A program made the position numbers and the translations under genes. The notes under the pieces are model-generated. The model saw only the letters and a list, made by a program, of their open reading frames with translations, was not told where the DNA came from and did not search any database. From positions 3,584,386-3,648,385 of the forward strand of contig NZ_JAELVF020000001.1 of the NCBI RefSeq assembly GCF_018101125.2: DNA of 64,000 bases, written 5' to 3'. Below are positions 45,167-54,886 of this stretch, one piece after another. The DNA comes from Streptomyces tardus. GTDB lineage: Bacteria; Actinomycetota; Actinomycetes; Streptomycetales; Streptomycetaceae. The stretch's first letter is position 1, and the number at the start of each line of letters is the position of its first letter.

Positions 45167-45414
45167 GACAGCAGGCGCCGCCCGTCCGCGTCGCGCCGCT
45201 TCTCCTCCCGCTCTTCGCGACCACCACGTCCGCTCGTCCGGGCGCGGTGGTCGCAGCTGTGTGTACACGCCCCCGCCGCCGGTGCGCGGCGGGCCGAGGC
45301 TCCGGCGCGCTGCCGTGCCGGCGTCTGCCAGGGTGTGGCCGCCTCGCTCGACGCCGCCTGCCCCAGGGGTACCCCGGCGGTGCGGCGCTCTGGGGCGTTC
45401 GCTAGTTTGGAACC

Positions 45415-45648
45415 GTGGTCAACAAGAATGCTGTGCGAGCCGGAGCCGTCACCGTCGGTACGACGCTGATGCTGCTGATGTCTTCCCCCACCGCCCTGGC
45501 CGCCAGGCCGGACGACGGCGACGACCCGGGTGCCGGGCTGAGCATCGCCGAGACGGTCGGTCTGTTCGTGGTGGCCCCCGTGCTCCTCTTCCTGTTGATC
45601 GCGGGCCTCACCATGCTCGGTGACAAGTCCCGCAAGAAGACCGGCTGA
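45415..45648 (+). CDS. Small secreted/membrane protein
   Basis: 77 residues from GTG 45415. Signal peptide (RAGAVTVGTTLMLLMSSPTALA) followed by an acidic Asp/Gly segment, one membrane span (IAETVGLFVVAPVLLFLLIAGLTML) and a basic tail GDKSRKKTG. No ribosome site; a TAGTTT box 6 bp upstream of the GTG suggests a leaderless transcript. Common small actinobacterial membrane protein; function unknown. Confidence 0.75.
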   Translation: MVNKNAVRAGAVTVGTTLMLLMSSPTALAARPDDGDDPGAGLSIAETVGLFVVAPVLLFLLIAGLTMLGDKSRKKTG

Positions 45649-46071
45649 CCGCGTACACCTGCTGACGCCGCCGGCCGGCATCGGCCGACCGTGCGCGGCC
45701 GTCGCCGACCGCCCGGAACGCGGCTGATCGCGTACGCCGGTCGGCCACGCACCGGCTGTCGGCGTCCGGTGTCCCGGCCACGCCTCACGGGATCACCCCT
45801 CGCGCGCCCCGCAGACCCAAGGGTCGGCGTCGGCGCGCGTTGTGCTGCCCGCCCCGCCCGCCTGCCGTTCGCGCTCGCCGGGCGGAAGGCGCCACAGCTC
45901 CCGCCGCCGCCTTGCGCTGACCGCGGGCCGCCCGCCGATCGGATCGCCGGGCGCACTGGTCACTGACCGCCGCCGGCCGCTCGGAACGCGACGGCGGCCC
46001 GGAACGCGACGGGCGCGGTACCGGCCGGAACTCCGCCCCGTACCGCGCCCGTCGCTCTCCCGGTCTCCCGG
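45649..46071. other. Intergenic region before pepN, nothing recognised
   Basis: GC-rich, convergent genes on both sides, CGGNCGG-type simple repeats; ORFs here are frame shadows. No long perfect hairpin seen, though the pepN and small-protein transcripts must end here. Confidence 0.5.
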
Positions 46072-48660
46072 TCAGCCGCTGTGGTCAGCCGCTGCGGCGT
46101 CGGCGGCCTGCGCCTTCAGCGCCCGCTCCACGCCGGCCCTCGATTCGGTGACCAGCCTGCGCAGCCCCGCGTTGGCCTCGCCCTGGGCGCGCAGCCACTC
46201 GTCCGTCGCCTCCAGCGTGCTCGGCGACACCTGCACGGTCGGGTAGAGCCCCACCGCGATCTGCTGGGCCATCTCGTGGCTGCGCGACTCCCAGACTCCG
46301 CGCAGCGACTCGAAGTACCGGTCCGCGTACGGCGCCAGCAGCTCGCGCTGGTCGGTCTGGACGAAGCCGCCGATCACCGCCTCCTGGCGCGAGTTGGGCA
46401 GCTTGTCGGAGTCCACCACCTGCGCCCAGGCCTCGGCCTTGGCCTCCGCGGTGGGACGGGCGGCCTTCGCGGTCGCGGCGTGCAGCTCACCGGCCGAGGT
46501 GGGGTCCCGCTCCAGTTCGGCGGCGATCGCCGCGTCGTCGGCCCGGCCGGTCGCCGCGAGACGGACCAGGAGCGTCCAGCGCAGGTCGGTGTCGACCGCC
46601 AGGCCGTCGAGAATTTCGCTTCCGTCGAGCAGCCCGGCGAGCAGGGCAAGCTGCTCGTCGGTGCGGGCCGTCGCCGACAGCGCCCGGGCCCAGGCCAGTT
46701 GGTGGTCGCTGCCCGGGGAGGCCGCGCGCAACTGATCGAGCGCCACTCCGCTCCAGCGGGCCAGGCCCTCCTCGCGCCACTCCGGCGCCGCGTACAGGTC
46801 GAGTGCGAGCTTGACCTGCCGCAGCAGGGTCTGCACCACACCGATGTCGGTCTCCTTGGCGATACCGGAGATCACCAGCTCCAGGTAGTCCCTGGTCGCC
46901 AGTTCGCCGTCCCGGGTCATGTCCCAGGCGGACGCCCAGCACAGTGCGCGCGGCAGGGACTCGGCGAAGTCGCCGAGATGCTCGGTGACCACGGCCAACG
47001 AATCGGCGTCCAGGCGGACCTTGGCGTACGAGAGGTCGTCGTCGTTGAGCAGGACGACCGCGGGGCGGGCCCGGCCCACCAGCTGCGGCACCTCGGTCGA
47101 CTCGCCGTCCACGTCCAGCTCGATGCGGTCGGTGCGCACCAGCTTGCCGTCCCGGAGCTCGTAGAGGCCCACGGCGATGCGGTGCGGGCGCAGCGTCGGG
47201 GTGCCCTTGGCGCCCTCGGGCAGCGCGGGTGCCTCCTGGCGGACCGCGAAGGAGGTGACGGTGCCGTCCGCGGCGGTTTCGATCTCCGGCCGCAGCACGT
47301 TGATGCCGGCGGTCTCCAGCCACGCCTTCGACCAGGCCGACAGATCGCGGCCGGAGGTCTCCTCCAGCGCGACCAGCAGGTCGTTCAGCCGGGTGTTGCC
47401 CCAGGCGTGCCGCTTGAAGTAGGCCTGCACGCCGCGGAAGAACTCATCGGTGCCGACGTAGGCCACCAGCTGCTTGAGCACCGAGGCGCCCTTGGCGTAG
47501 GTGATGCCGTCGAAGTTGACCAGCACATCGTCCAGATCGCGGATCTCGGCCATGATCGGGTGCGTGGAGGGCAGTTGGTCCTGCCGGTAGGCCCAGGTCT
47601 TCATCTGGTTGGCGAAGCTGGTCCAGGCGTCCGGCCAGCGGCTGCCGGGGGCGTACGCCTGGCAGGCGATGGAGGTGTAGGTGGCGAACGACTCGTTCAG
47701 CCACAGGTCGTTCCACCACTCCATGGTGACCAGGTCGCCGAACCACATGTGCGCCAGCTCGTGCAGGATGGTCTCGGCGCGCACCTCGTAGGCGGCGTCG
47801 GTCACCTTGGAGCGGAAGACGTACTGGTCACGGATGGTCACCGCGCCCGCGTTCTCCATGGCGCCCGCGTTGAACTCGGGGACGAAGAGCTGGTCGTACT
47901 TCTCGAAGGGGTAGGGGAAGTCGAACTTCTCCTCGAACCAGTCGAAGCCCTGCCGGGTGACGTCGAAGATCGCCTCGGAGTCCAGGAACTCGGCGAGCGA
48001 GGGCCGGCAGTAGATCGCCAGCGGCACGCTGCGACCGCTGCCGTCGGAGGCCTCCCAGCTGCTGTGCACCGAGTGGTACGGGCCGAGGATCAGTGCGGTG
48101 ATGTAGCTGGAGATCCGCGGGGTGGGGGCGAACGCCCAGACGCGGTCGGCCGGTTCGGGCGTCGGCGAGTTGGAGATCACCGTCCACCCCTCGGGGGCGG
48201 TGACGGTGAAGCGGAACGTCGCCTTGAGGTCCGGCTGCTCGAAGTTGGCGAAGACCCGCCGGGCGTCCGGCACCTCGAACTGGGTGTACAGATAGGCCTG
48301 CTGGTCCACCGGGTCGACGAACCGGTGCAGCCCCTCACCCGTGTTGGTGTACGCGCAGTCGGCCACGACCGTCAGCTCGTTCGGCCCCGTCTGTACGGAC
48401 GGCAGCGCGATCCGGGAGTCGGCGAAGACGGTGTCCGCGTCCAGCGGCGCTCCGTTGAGCACGACCTCGCGCACCGAGGGCGCGACCAGGTCGATGAAAG
48501 TGTCGGCGCTCTCGCCGGCCTCGAACCGGACCCGCGTCACCGAGCGGAACGTGCCGCCCTCCTGCGCGCCGGAGAGGTCCAGCTCGATCTCGTACGCGTC
48601 CACGGTCAGCAACCGGGCGCGCTCGCGGGCCTCGTCGCGGGTCAGATTGGTGCCAGGCAC
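46072..48660 (-). CDS. pepN: Aminopeptidase N, first copy (M1 family)
   Basis: 862 residues from GTG 48660 (PGTNLTRDEARERARLL), the usual actinobacterial PepN start and length. M1 motifs: substrate loop EFNAGAMENAGAVT, zinc site ETILHELAHMWFGDLVTMEWWNDLWLNE (His, His, Glu), catalytic Tyr in the NFDGITYAKGASVLKQL region, and the C-terminal ERAP1-like helical domain. Cytoplasmic zinc aminopeptidase completing peptide turnover. A second complete copy lies at 52005-54623. Divergent from the phosphoesterase gene. Confidence 0.95.
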   Translation of the reverse strand: MPGTNLTRDEARERARLLTVDAYEIELDLSGAQEGGTFRSVTRVRFEAGESADTFIDLVAPSVREVVLNGAPLDADTVFADSRIALPSVQTGPNELTVVADCAYTNTGEGLHRFVDPVDQQAYLYTQFEVPDARRVFANFEQPDLKATFRFTVTAPEGWTVISNSPTPEPADRVWAFAPTPRISSYITALILGPYHSVHSSWEASDGSGRSVPLAIYCRPSLAEFLDSEAIFDVTRQGFDWFEEKFDFPYPFEKYDQLFVPEFNAGAMENAGAVTIRDQYVFRSKVTDAAYEVRAETILHELAHMWFGDLVTMEWWNDLWLNESFATYTSIACQAYAPGSRWPDAWTSFANQMKTWAYRQDQLPSTHPIMAEIRDLDDVLVNFDGITYAKGASVLKQLVAYVGTDEFFRGVQAYFKRHAWGNTRLNDLLVALEETSGRDLSAWSKAWLETAGINVLRPEIETAADGTVTSFAVRQEAPALPEGAKGTPTLRPHRIAVGLYELRDGKLVRTDRIELDVDGESTEVPQLVGRARPAVVLLNDDDLSYAKVRLDADSLAVVTEHLGDFAESLPRALCWASAWDMTRDGELATRDYLELVISGIAKETDIGVVQTLLRQVKLALDLYAAPEWREEGLARWSGVALDQLRAASPGSDHQLAWARALSATARTDEQLALLAGLLDGSEILDGLAVDTDLRWTLLVRLAATGRADDAAIAAELERDPTSAGELHAATAKAARPTAEAKAEAWAQVVDSDKLPNSRQEAVIGGFVQTDQRELLAPYADRYFESLRGVWESRSHEMAQQIAVGLYPTVQVSPSTLEATDEWLRAQGEANAGLRRLVTESRAGVERALKAQAADAAAADHSG

Positions 48661-48998
48661 GTGGTGTCTCCATCCTTCGGGCGGTTGCCAGCGGTGCCGG
48701 CCATCCTTCCACGCCACCCCCTCGAACGGTCCTTGCCAGTGCCACAGGCACATCTGTGCAGTCCCTCTCGGCGCCGCCGTCCCCGGGCCCGCCCCGCCGC
48801 GCCGTTCCACCCCCTGCGCGCGGGCCGTGGGCAGGCTGCACGCAGGCCGTGATCGCGGGGTCTGCCTGCCGCCGGGCGCGCAGACAGATGGCACGCTGAC
48901 GTTCCCGTCGAGTTCAACGCAGCGCCACCGCCGAAGCCAAGCATGCGAAAGGGGGGCAACAGCCCTCTGCCAGCTGCCGCTTCGTACCGGAGAGCGAC
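48661..48998. other. Divergent promoter region of pepN and phosphoesterase gene
   Basis: No gene supported. Contains the start-proximal leaders of both divergent genes; GGAGAG precedes the ATG at 48999. No clear -10/-35 pair or operator stands out. Confidence 0.45.
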
Positions 48999-50540
48999 AT
49001 GCCTCGCAGCCAGAACAGCCCCGAGCCCCTCAACCGACGCACCCTGTTGACCGCCGGCGCGGCGGTCGCGGACGGCGTCCGGGGGGACGGCAGCTACCGG
49101 AGGCTCACCGAAGGCCCGGGCTGGACGCGGGAGGTGCGCGAGGAGCTCGCCCCGGCGGGCGGCGGGCGCGAGGAGAGGCGTACGACCCTCGCCGCCTTCG
49201 TGCAATTCACCGACCTGCACATCGTCGACACCCAGCACCCGCTGCGGCACGAGTACCTGCGCGCGGAGACGGCGAGCGCCTGGCGTCCGCAGGAGACCCT
49301 CTCGGTGCACGGAGCCCTCTCGCTGATCGACCGGGTCAACGCGCTCCGCCACGGCCCCGCCACCGGCGCCCCGCTGGACTGTGTGGTCACCACGGGCGAC
49401 AACACCGACAACAACTCCCGGGCCGAGCTCGACTGGTACCTCACCGCGATGAGCGGCGGTCGCATCACCCCCAACACCGGTGATCCGCGCGGCTACGAGG
49501 GCGTCCAGAACTCCGGCCTGCCGCTCTACTGGCACCCCGAGAGCACGCTGGGGGACGCCGACAAGAAGCTCGGCTACCCCCGCGTCGACGGGCTGCTGAC
49601 CGCCGCGACCCGCCGGCTCACCAGCCCCGGGCTGACCATCCCCTGGTACTCCACGGTCGGCAACCACGACACCCTGCCGGGCGGTTGTTACGCCTCGGGG
49701 GACGGCTTCTTCGCCGATCTCGCCGTCGGCGACCGCAAGTTGATGGAGCTGCCCCGGGAGGTCAGCGCCACACTCTGGCGCCGGGTGCGTGAGGGCGGCG
49801 ACCCGCGCGGTGAGCAGTTCACCGCGCTCCTCAAGGAGTACGCCCGCAACGCCCGTACGGTGACCCCCGATCCGGCGCGCGCCCCCTTCACCGCCGCCGA
49901 GTACGTACGTGCCCATCTGCACAGCCGGTACACCGGCGCGGGGCCGCGCGGACACGGCTACACCGAGGCCAACCTCGCCGAGGACCGGCTCTACTACTCC
50001 TTCCGGATCAGCGACGACCTGATCGGCATCAGCCTGGACACCACCCGCCCGGGCGGGCACTACACCGGCGCTGTCGGCGCTGCCCAACTGCGTTGGCTCG
50101 AACGCGAGTTGCGCGCGCACCGCGACACTCCTGTGCTGGTCTTCAGCCACCACACCAGCGCCAGCACGCCGGACGGCGGCGACCAGCTCCTGGAGCTCCT
50201 GGGTCGGCATCCGCACGTGCTGGCCTGGGTCAACGGGCACAGCCACAAGAACGCCGTCACCGCGCACCGCGGCTTCTGGGAGGTGTCCACCGCCTCGCAC
50301 GTGGACTTCCCCCAGCTCGCGCGCGTCGTGGAGGTCACCGACAACCGCGACGGGAGCTACTCGCTGTTCACCACGCTCATCGAGTCCGCCGCACCTGCCC
50401 GGACCACGACCGGCACCTCGAACCGCGTCGAACTGGCCTCGCTCTATCGGGAGTTGGCGCACAACGCACCCGGCGCGCGCAGCACGCTCGCCGGCAGCGC
50501 CACCGACCGCAACACCGAACTCCTGATCCGCCGCAGCTGA
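48999..50540 (+). CDS. Metallophosphoesterase, TIGR03767-like
   Basis: 513 residues from ATG 48999. Calcineurin-type metal motifs in order: FVQFTDLHIVD, VVTTGDNTDNN, STVGNHDTL, LVFSHHTSA and WVNGHSHKN, i.e. D-x-H, GD-x-x-D-like, GNHD and GHSH. The size and the long insert between GDNTDNN and GNHD (LDWYLTAMSGG, NSGLPLYWHPES) fit the secreted actinobacterial TIGR03767 group. The N-terminus has RRTLLTAGAAV like a Tat signal but the hydrophobic stretch is unusually short (ends ADGVRGDG), so export is doubtful or the 5' end has been shortened. Confidence 0.85.
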   Translation: MPRSQNSPEPLNRRTLLTAGAAVADGVRGDGSYRRLTEGPGWTREVREELAPAGGGREERRTTLAAFVQFTDLHIVDTQHPLRHEYLRAETASAWRPQETLSVHGALSLIDRVNALRHGPATGAPLDCVVTTGDNTDNNSRAELDWYLTAMSGGRITPNTGDPRGYEGVQNSGLPLYWHPESTLGDADKKLGYPRVDGLLTAATRRLTSPGLTIPWYSTVGNHDTLPGGCYASGDGFFADLAVGDRKLMELPREVSATLWRRVREGGDPRGEQFTALLKEYARNARTVTPDPARAPFTAAEYVRAHLHSRYTGAGPRGHGYTEANLAEDRLYYSFRISDDLIGISLDTTRPGGHYTGAVGAAQLRWLERELRAHRDTPVLVFSHHTSASTPDGGDQLLELLGRHPHVLAWVNGHSHKNAVTAHRGFWEVSTASHVDFPQLARVVEVTDNRDGSYSLFTTLIESAAPARTTTGTSNRVELASLYRELAHNAPGARSTLAGSATDRNTELLIRRS

Positions 50541-50753
50541 ACGCCGTACGTGCCCGCCCGCCCGTACGCTGCCGGTCCGCCCGCCGCCGGCCCGTATCCG
50601 CGTCCCCACCCTTGTCCGACCCCGCAGCCGTACGGTTCCGGCGTCGTCCCACCACCCGGCATCCGGCCACGGCGCACGGCCACGGCGCACGGCCACGGCG
50701 CACGGCCGCCGGGTCAGGTCGTACGCGGCGGGCCGGTCGGCGGGCCGGCCGGG

Positions 50754-51764
50754 TCAGCGGGGCAGTACCAGCACCTCCGCGGCGCTCCCGCGCTCGTGCG
50801 CCGTCATCAGCGCGGTGCGCAGCACGGCGGCGAGCTGCCGCGGCTCCTCGCGCAGCCGGTCGGGCGTCAGACCGAGCACCGTGACTCCCAGCTCAGAAGC
50901 CGTTGTGCGCTGCCGGGTGCGCGGGGGCCACAAGGTGCTGCCGGCCCGGTCGCGGGCCGGCCCGCAGGCGTCGAGCTCCACGGCCACCCGGTGCTCCGGC
51001 CAGTACGCGTCGAACGCCCCGAGGGAGGGCCCGCCCGGCTGCCGCAGCTCCACGTTCCAGCACGGCTGCGGCAGCGCCCCCTCGCGCACCAGCGCGTACA
51101 GCCGGCTCTCCGCGACCGCGCGGCCCTCGGCAAGCAGGGTGTCCACAGCGTCGACCACCTGGGGCCGGGCCAGCAGCCGGCCGCGCCGCAACTCCCGTAC
51201 GATCTCCGCCGATTCGCAGTGCCGTGCGCGCACCGCCTCGGCGAGCAGCCGATGCACCTCGGCCGGCTCGGTGAGCCCGGCGACCGCGTCGGCGAGGGCC
51301 CTGGCCACCGGGGCGAGGGGCAGCCCTTCCACCTCCTGGGCCGGGGGCAGCCGGGGCACGTGGACGATCCGCGCCCATCCCGAGGAGCGTGCGCGCCTGC
51401 TCCGCGGCACCAGCACCTCGATCCGCTCCAGCGCGGCGATCGGCGGCGCCGAGCGGAAGCCGTACAGCGCGAGGGCGGCCAGGCCGCTGAGGACCGGCCG
51501 CCCGCCCTGCTCCGGTACCCGTGAGCCGTCGCCCTCCGCGTAGAGCAGCACCGCGCGCAGTCGTTCCTGTTCGGTGGGTTCGTCCGGGTGCAGGAGGTAG
51601 ACGCCGGGCAGCGGCGCCTGCCACGGGCCGCCGGTGCGGCAGAGGTCGCGCACGGCGGCGGCGCTGACGCCCTGGGCGCGCAGCACGGCCGCGGTGACGA
51701 CGGTGGTGTCGTCGTTGCGGGGCCGGTTCGCGGAGCGGGGAGGGAGCGGGGTCTCGTGGGCCAT
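50754..51764 (-). CDS. AbiEi-like HTH plus Vsr/DUF559-like endonuclease-fold protein
   Basis: 336 residues from ATG 51764. N-terminal part VLRAQGVSAAAVRDLCRTGGPWQAPLPGVYLL (shown here in pieces: LRAQGVSAAAVRDLC, PWQAPLPGVYLL) is the AbiEi antitoxin-type winged helix; the middle is helical; the C-terminal part AESRLYALVREGALPQP, SLGAFDAYWPEHRVAVELD resembles the DUF559/Vsr PD-(D/E)XK fold with Asp and the E-x-D strand. No toxin partner (AbiEii) is next to it, so it is probably not an active abortive-infection module. Widespread single genes of this type occur in Streptomyces. Confidence 0.7.
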   Translation of the reverse strand: MAHETPLPPRSANRPRNDDTTVVTAAVLRAQGVSAAAVRDLCRTGGPWQAPLPGVYLLHPDEPTEQERLRAVLLYAEGDGSRVPEQGGRPVLSGLAALALYGFRSAPPIAALERIEVLVPRSRRARSSGWARIVHVPRLPPAQEVEGLPLAPVARALADAVAGLTEPAEVHRLLAEAVRARHCESAEIVRELRRGRLLARPQVVDAVDTLLAEGRAVAESRLYALVREGALPQPCWNVELRQPGGPSLGAFDAYWPEHRVAVELDACGPARDRAGSTLWPPRTRQRTTASELGVTVLGLTPDRLREEPRQLAAVLRTALMTAHERGSAAEVLVLPR

Positions 51765-51880
51765 GACTGTGCGATGCCCGCGTGCACACCGGCCCTCTCG
51801 CGCTGTTACAGATTCGTCAACGAACCCGGACCTCCCTGTCCTCAAGCTGCCCGGAACACGCCCTGACCCTCCGCCGAAAG

Positions 51881-51916
51881 CACTCAACTCCCGTACGCAC
51901 GTACGGGAGTTGAGTG
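51881..51916 (-). terminator. Terminator hairpin after second pepN
   Basis: 16-bp perfect arms (51881-51896 and 51901-51916) with a 4-nt GCAC loop, 89 bp downstream of the second pepN stop on the minus strand. Confidence 0.8.
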
Positions 51917-52004
51917 GGTGATCAGGGGGACGCCGGCGCCGCGCGCCCGAACGCCGCGCTGCCGGCGCTCTGCTGCCAGGGCGCCCGGACGCCGCGTCGG
52001 TCCG

Positions 52005-54623
52005 TCAGACGGCCGAGGCGTCGCACCGGCGGGCGCGCAGCGCACGCGCCAGATCGTCCCGCGACTCCCACACCAGCCTGCGAAGCGCCGGCGCCGCACT
52101 GCCCTCGGTCTCCCGCAGCCAGGCGTCCGTCGCCGCGAGCGTCGCCTCGTCGCCCTGGGCCATCGGGAACATGCCGCGTACGACGGCCATCGCGATCTCG
52201 ATGGAACGCTCCGCCCACACCTTCTCCAGCGCGGCGAAGTACCGCGGTACGAAGGGGGCCAGCAGCTCCCGCTGTCCGCCCGGGTCGAAGCCGGCGAGGG
52301 TGGCGCCGACGAGCGCGTTGGACAGCGCGTCCGAGTCGACCACCGCCGACCAGGCCTGTTCCTTGACCTCTGCGGATGGCCGCGCCGCCAGGCAGCGCAC
52401 CTGGTGCCGCTTGCCGGAGGCGGTGTCGTCGCGGGACAGCTCGGCTGCGATCTCCGCCTCGCCTGCCGCACCCTCGGCGACCAGCGGGCTCAGGAACGCC
52501 CACCGCAGCTCCTGGTCGACCTTCAGGCCCGCCACCTTCTCCTTGCCGTCCAACAGCCCCCGCAGCAGGCGCAGTTCCTCCGGCCCGCTCGCCACCGAGG
52601 CGAAGAACCGGGCCCAGGCCAGCTGATGGCCGCTGCCGGGGTCGGCCTCGCGCAGCAGCCGGAGCGCGCCCTCGGAGAGCTGCCGCTCGGCAGTGCCCCG
52701 GTGCTCCTGCGCCGTGTAGTGGCCCAGCGCGGTACGGGACCAGGCGTGCAGCATCTGGAGCACTCCGATGTCGCTCTCCCTGCCGCCGAAACGCAGCACG
52801 AAGCCGAGGAACTCGCGGGCCGGCATCAGCCCGTCCCGGGTGAGGTTCCACAGCGCCGACCAGCACAGCGCCCGGGCCAGCGGGTCGCTCACCGAGCCCA
52901 GCCGGTCCACCAGCGTCGCCAGCGAGACCTCGTCCAGCCGGGTCTTGGCGTAGGTGAGGTCCTCGTCGTTGACCAGGACCAGCTCGGGGCGCTCGGCGCC
53001 GGCCAGCTCCGCCACCGCCGTACGGGCGCCGACGACGTCGACGCCGGCGCCTGCGTACCGCACCAGCGCCCCGCCCTCGGTGCGGTAGAGCCCGACCTGG
53101 ACGCGGTGCGGGCGCAGCACGGGGTCCATTGCCTCGCCCTCGGCGGGCGCCTGGAGCACGGCCAGCTCGGTGATCCGGCCCTCTGCGTCGCAGGAGACCT
53201 GCGGCGTCAGGGTGTTGACGCCGGCGGTCTGGAGCCAGGCGCGCGACCACTCCTCCAGATCGCGGCCCGAGGTCTCGGTCAGCGCGGAGAGCAGGTCGGT
53301 CAGCCGGGTGTTGCCCCAGGCGTGCCGCTTGAAGTAGCGCCGGGCGCCCTCCAGGAACGCCTCCTCGCCCACGTAGGCCACCAGCTGCTTGAGCACCGAG
53401 GCGCCCTTGGCGTAGGTGATGCCGTCGAAGTTGAGCTTGGCCGCCTCCAGATCGGTGATGTCGGCGGTGATCGGGTGGGTGGAGGGCAGCTGGTCGGCGC
53501 GGTAGGCCCACGCCTTGCGGTTGTTGGCGAAGGTCACCCAGCCGTTGTTGAAGCGGGTGGCGCCGACCAGGGCGAAGGCGCCCATGAAATCCGCGAAGGA
53601 CTCCTTGAGCCACAGGTCGTCCCACCAGGCCATGGTGACCAGATCGCCGAACCACATGTGCGCCATCTCGTGCAGGATGACGTTCGCACGGCTCTCGTAG
53701 GAGGCCTGGGTGACCTTGCCGCGGAAGACGAACTCCTCGCGGAAGGTGACACAGCCCGGGTTCTCCATGGCGCCGATGTTGTACTCCGGCACGAACGCCT
53801 GGTCGTACTTCCCGAAGGGATACGGGTAGTCGAAGTGGTCGTGGAAGAAGTCCAGGCCCTGCTTGGTGACCTCGAAGATCTCCTCGTGGTCGAAGTGCTT
53901 GGCCAGGCCCTTGCGACAGAGCGCGCCGAGCGGGATCTCCAGCGTGCTGCCGTCGGGGAAGGAGCGCTTGTAGCTGTCGGTGACCCGGTGGTACGGCCCG
54001 GCGACCACGGCGGTGATGTAGGTGGAGATCGGCTGGGTCGTGCCGAAGGTCCAGCGTGCGGTGTCCCCGCTGTCGCCGCCGTCCAGAGGCTCCGGCTCGC
54101 CCACTCGCTCGCTGTTGCTGAGCACCGTCCAGTGCCGGGGCGCGATCACGGTGAAGTCGAACGGCGCCTTGAGGTCGGGCTGCTCGAAGTTGGCGAAAAC
54201 CCGGCGGGCGTCGGCCGGTTCGTACTGGGTGTAGAGGTAGGTCTCGCCGTCCTCCGGGTCGACGAAGTGGTGCAGGCCCTCGCCGGTGCGGCTGTAGGCG
54301 CAACGGGCGTCCACCGTCAGCTCGTTGACCGCGGCGAGGTCGTCCAGCCGGAGCCGGGTCCCGTCGAAGGCCCGGTCGACGTTGAGCGACTTGCCGTTGA
54401 GCGTCGCCGAGTGGACGTGCGGAGCGACCAGATCGACGAAACTGGAGGCGCCGGGCAGCGCGCTGCGGAAGCGGATCGTGGTCGTCGAACGGAAAGTCCG
54501 CGGCCCCTCGGCCGGCGGCGGCGCCACGGCGGCGCCCAGGTCGAGCACCACCTCGTACCCGTCCACACTCAGCAGCTCGGCCCGCTTCCGGGCCTCGTCA
54601 CGGGTCAGGTTCTCTCCGGGCAC
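52005..54623 (-). CDS. pepN: Aminopeptidase N, second copy (M1 family)
   Basis: 872 residues from GTG 54623 (PGENLTRDEARKRAELL). GAMEN loop EYNIGAMENPGCVTF, zinc site NVILHEMAHMWFGDLVTMAWWDDLWLKE, NFDGITYAKGASVLKQL and ERAP1-like C-domain are all present, so it should be active. It differs from the first copy in the zinc motif (HEMAH/KE versus HELAH/NE) and through most of the C-domain, consistent with an old duplication and different substrate preference. Its own hairpin downstream indicates a separate transcript. Confidence 0.95.
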   Translation of the reverse strand: MPGENLTRDEARKRAELLSVDGYEVVLDLGAAVAPPPAEGPRTFRSTTTIRFRSALPGASSFVDLVAPHVHSATLNGKSLNVDRAFDGTRLRLDDLAAVNELTVDARCAYSRTGEGLHHFVDPEDGETYLYTQYEPADARRVFANFEQPDLKAPFDFTVIAPRHWTVLSNSERVGEPEPLDGGDSGDTARWTFGTTQPISTYITAVVAGPYHRVTDSYKRSFPDGSTLEIPLGALCRKGLAKHFDHEEIFEVTKQGLDFFHDHFDYPYPFGKYDQAFVPEYNIGAMENPGCVTFREEFVFRGKVTQASYESRANVILHEMAHMWFGDLVTMAWWDDLWLKESFADFMGAFALVGATRFNNGWVTFANNRKAWAYRADQLPSTHPITADITDLEAAKLNFDGITYAKGASVLKQLVAYVGEEAFLEGARRYFKRHAWGNTRLTDLLSALTETSGRDLEEWSRAWLQTAGVNTLTPQVSCDAEGRITELAVLQAPAEGEAMDPVLRPHRVQVGLYRTEGGALVRYAGAGVDVVGARTAVAELAGAERPELVLVNDEDLTYAKTRLDEVSLATLVDRLGSVSDPLARALCWSALWNLTRDGLMPAREFLGFVLRFGGRESDIGVLQMLHAWSRTALGHYTAQEHRGTAERQLSEGALRLLREADPGSGHQLAWARFFASVASGPEELRLLRGLLDGKEKVAGLKVDQELRWAFLSPLVAEGAAGEAEIAAELSRDDTASGKRHQVRCLAARPSAEVKEQAWSAVVDSDALSNALVGATLAGFDPGGQRELLAPFVPRYFAALEKVWAERSIEIAMAVVRGMFPMAQGDEATLAATDAWLRETEGSAAPALRRLVWESRDDLARALRARRCDASAV

Positions 54624-54809
54624 AACGGGGCTCCTCGTCTCGCATCGCGAACATCCGGGGTCAGCATGTCATGGCGTCCGACCGCTGCCGAGGTGGCCTT
54701 GAACCCCTGCGACCGGGCCGGCGCGAGGTCCGTTCGAGGGCGCCGGCGGCCTTCTCCCGGGGTGGCGCCGGATACTTCCGGCGCGGCGGGAATGACCGTG
54801 CGGGCGGCG

Positions 54810-54826
54810 GTTGTTAGTCGTACAAC
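54810..54826. promoter_or_regulatory. Inverted repeat between second pepN and DsbA-like gene
   Basis: GTTGT-TAGTCGT-ACAAC, a 5-bp dyad with a 7-bp spacer in the divergent promoter region, 60 bp upstream of the DsbA-like start. Could be an operator; no regulator is identified. Confidence 0.35.
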
Positions 54827-54886
54827 TGTTGTGAGACAGCCGTGACGAGTCCGAGTCTTCGTGATGTTCCCTCCGAAGGAGAGATC

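Noticed and set aside
46081-48852. 923-codon plus-strand ORF over pepN
   Set aside because: Antisense shadow; the minus strand has the complete M1 zinc site.
50754-51764. Complete AbiE toxin-antitoxin pair
   Set aside because: No AbiEii-type nucleotidyltransferase gene on either side.
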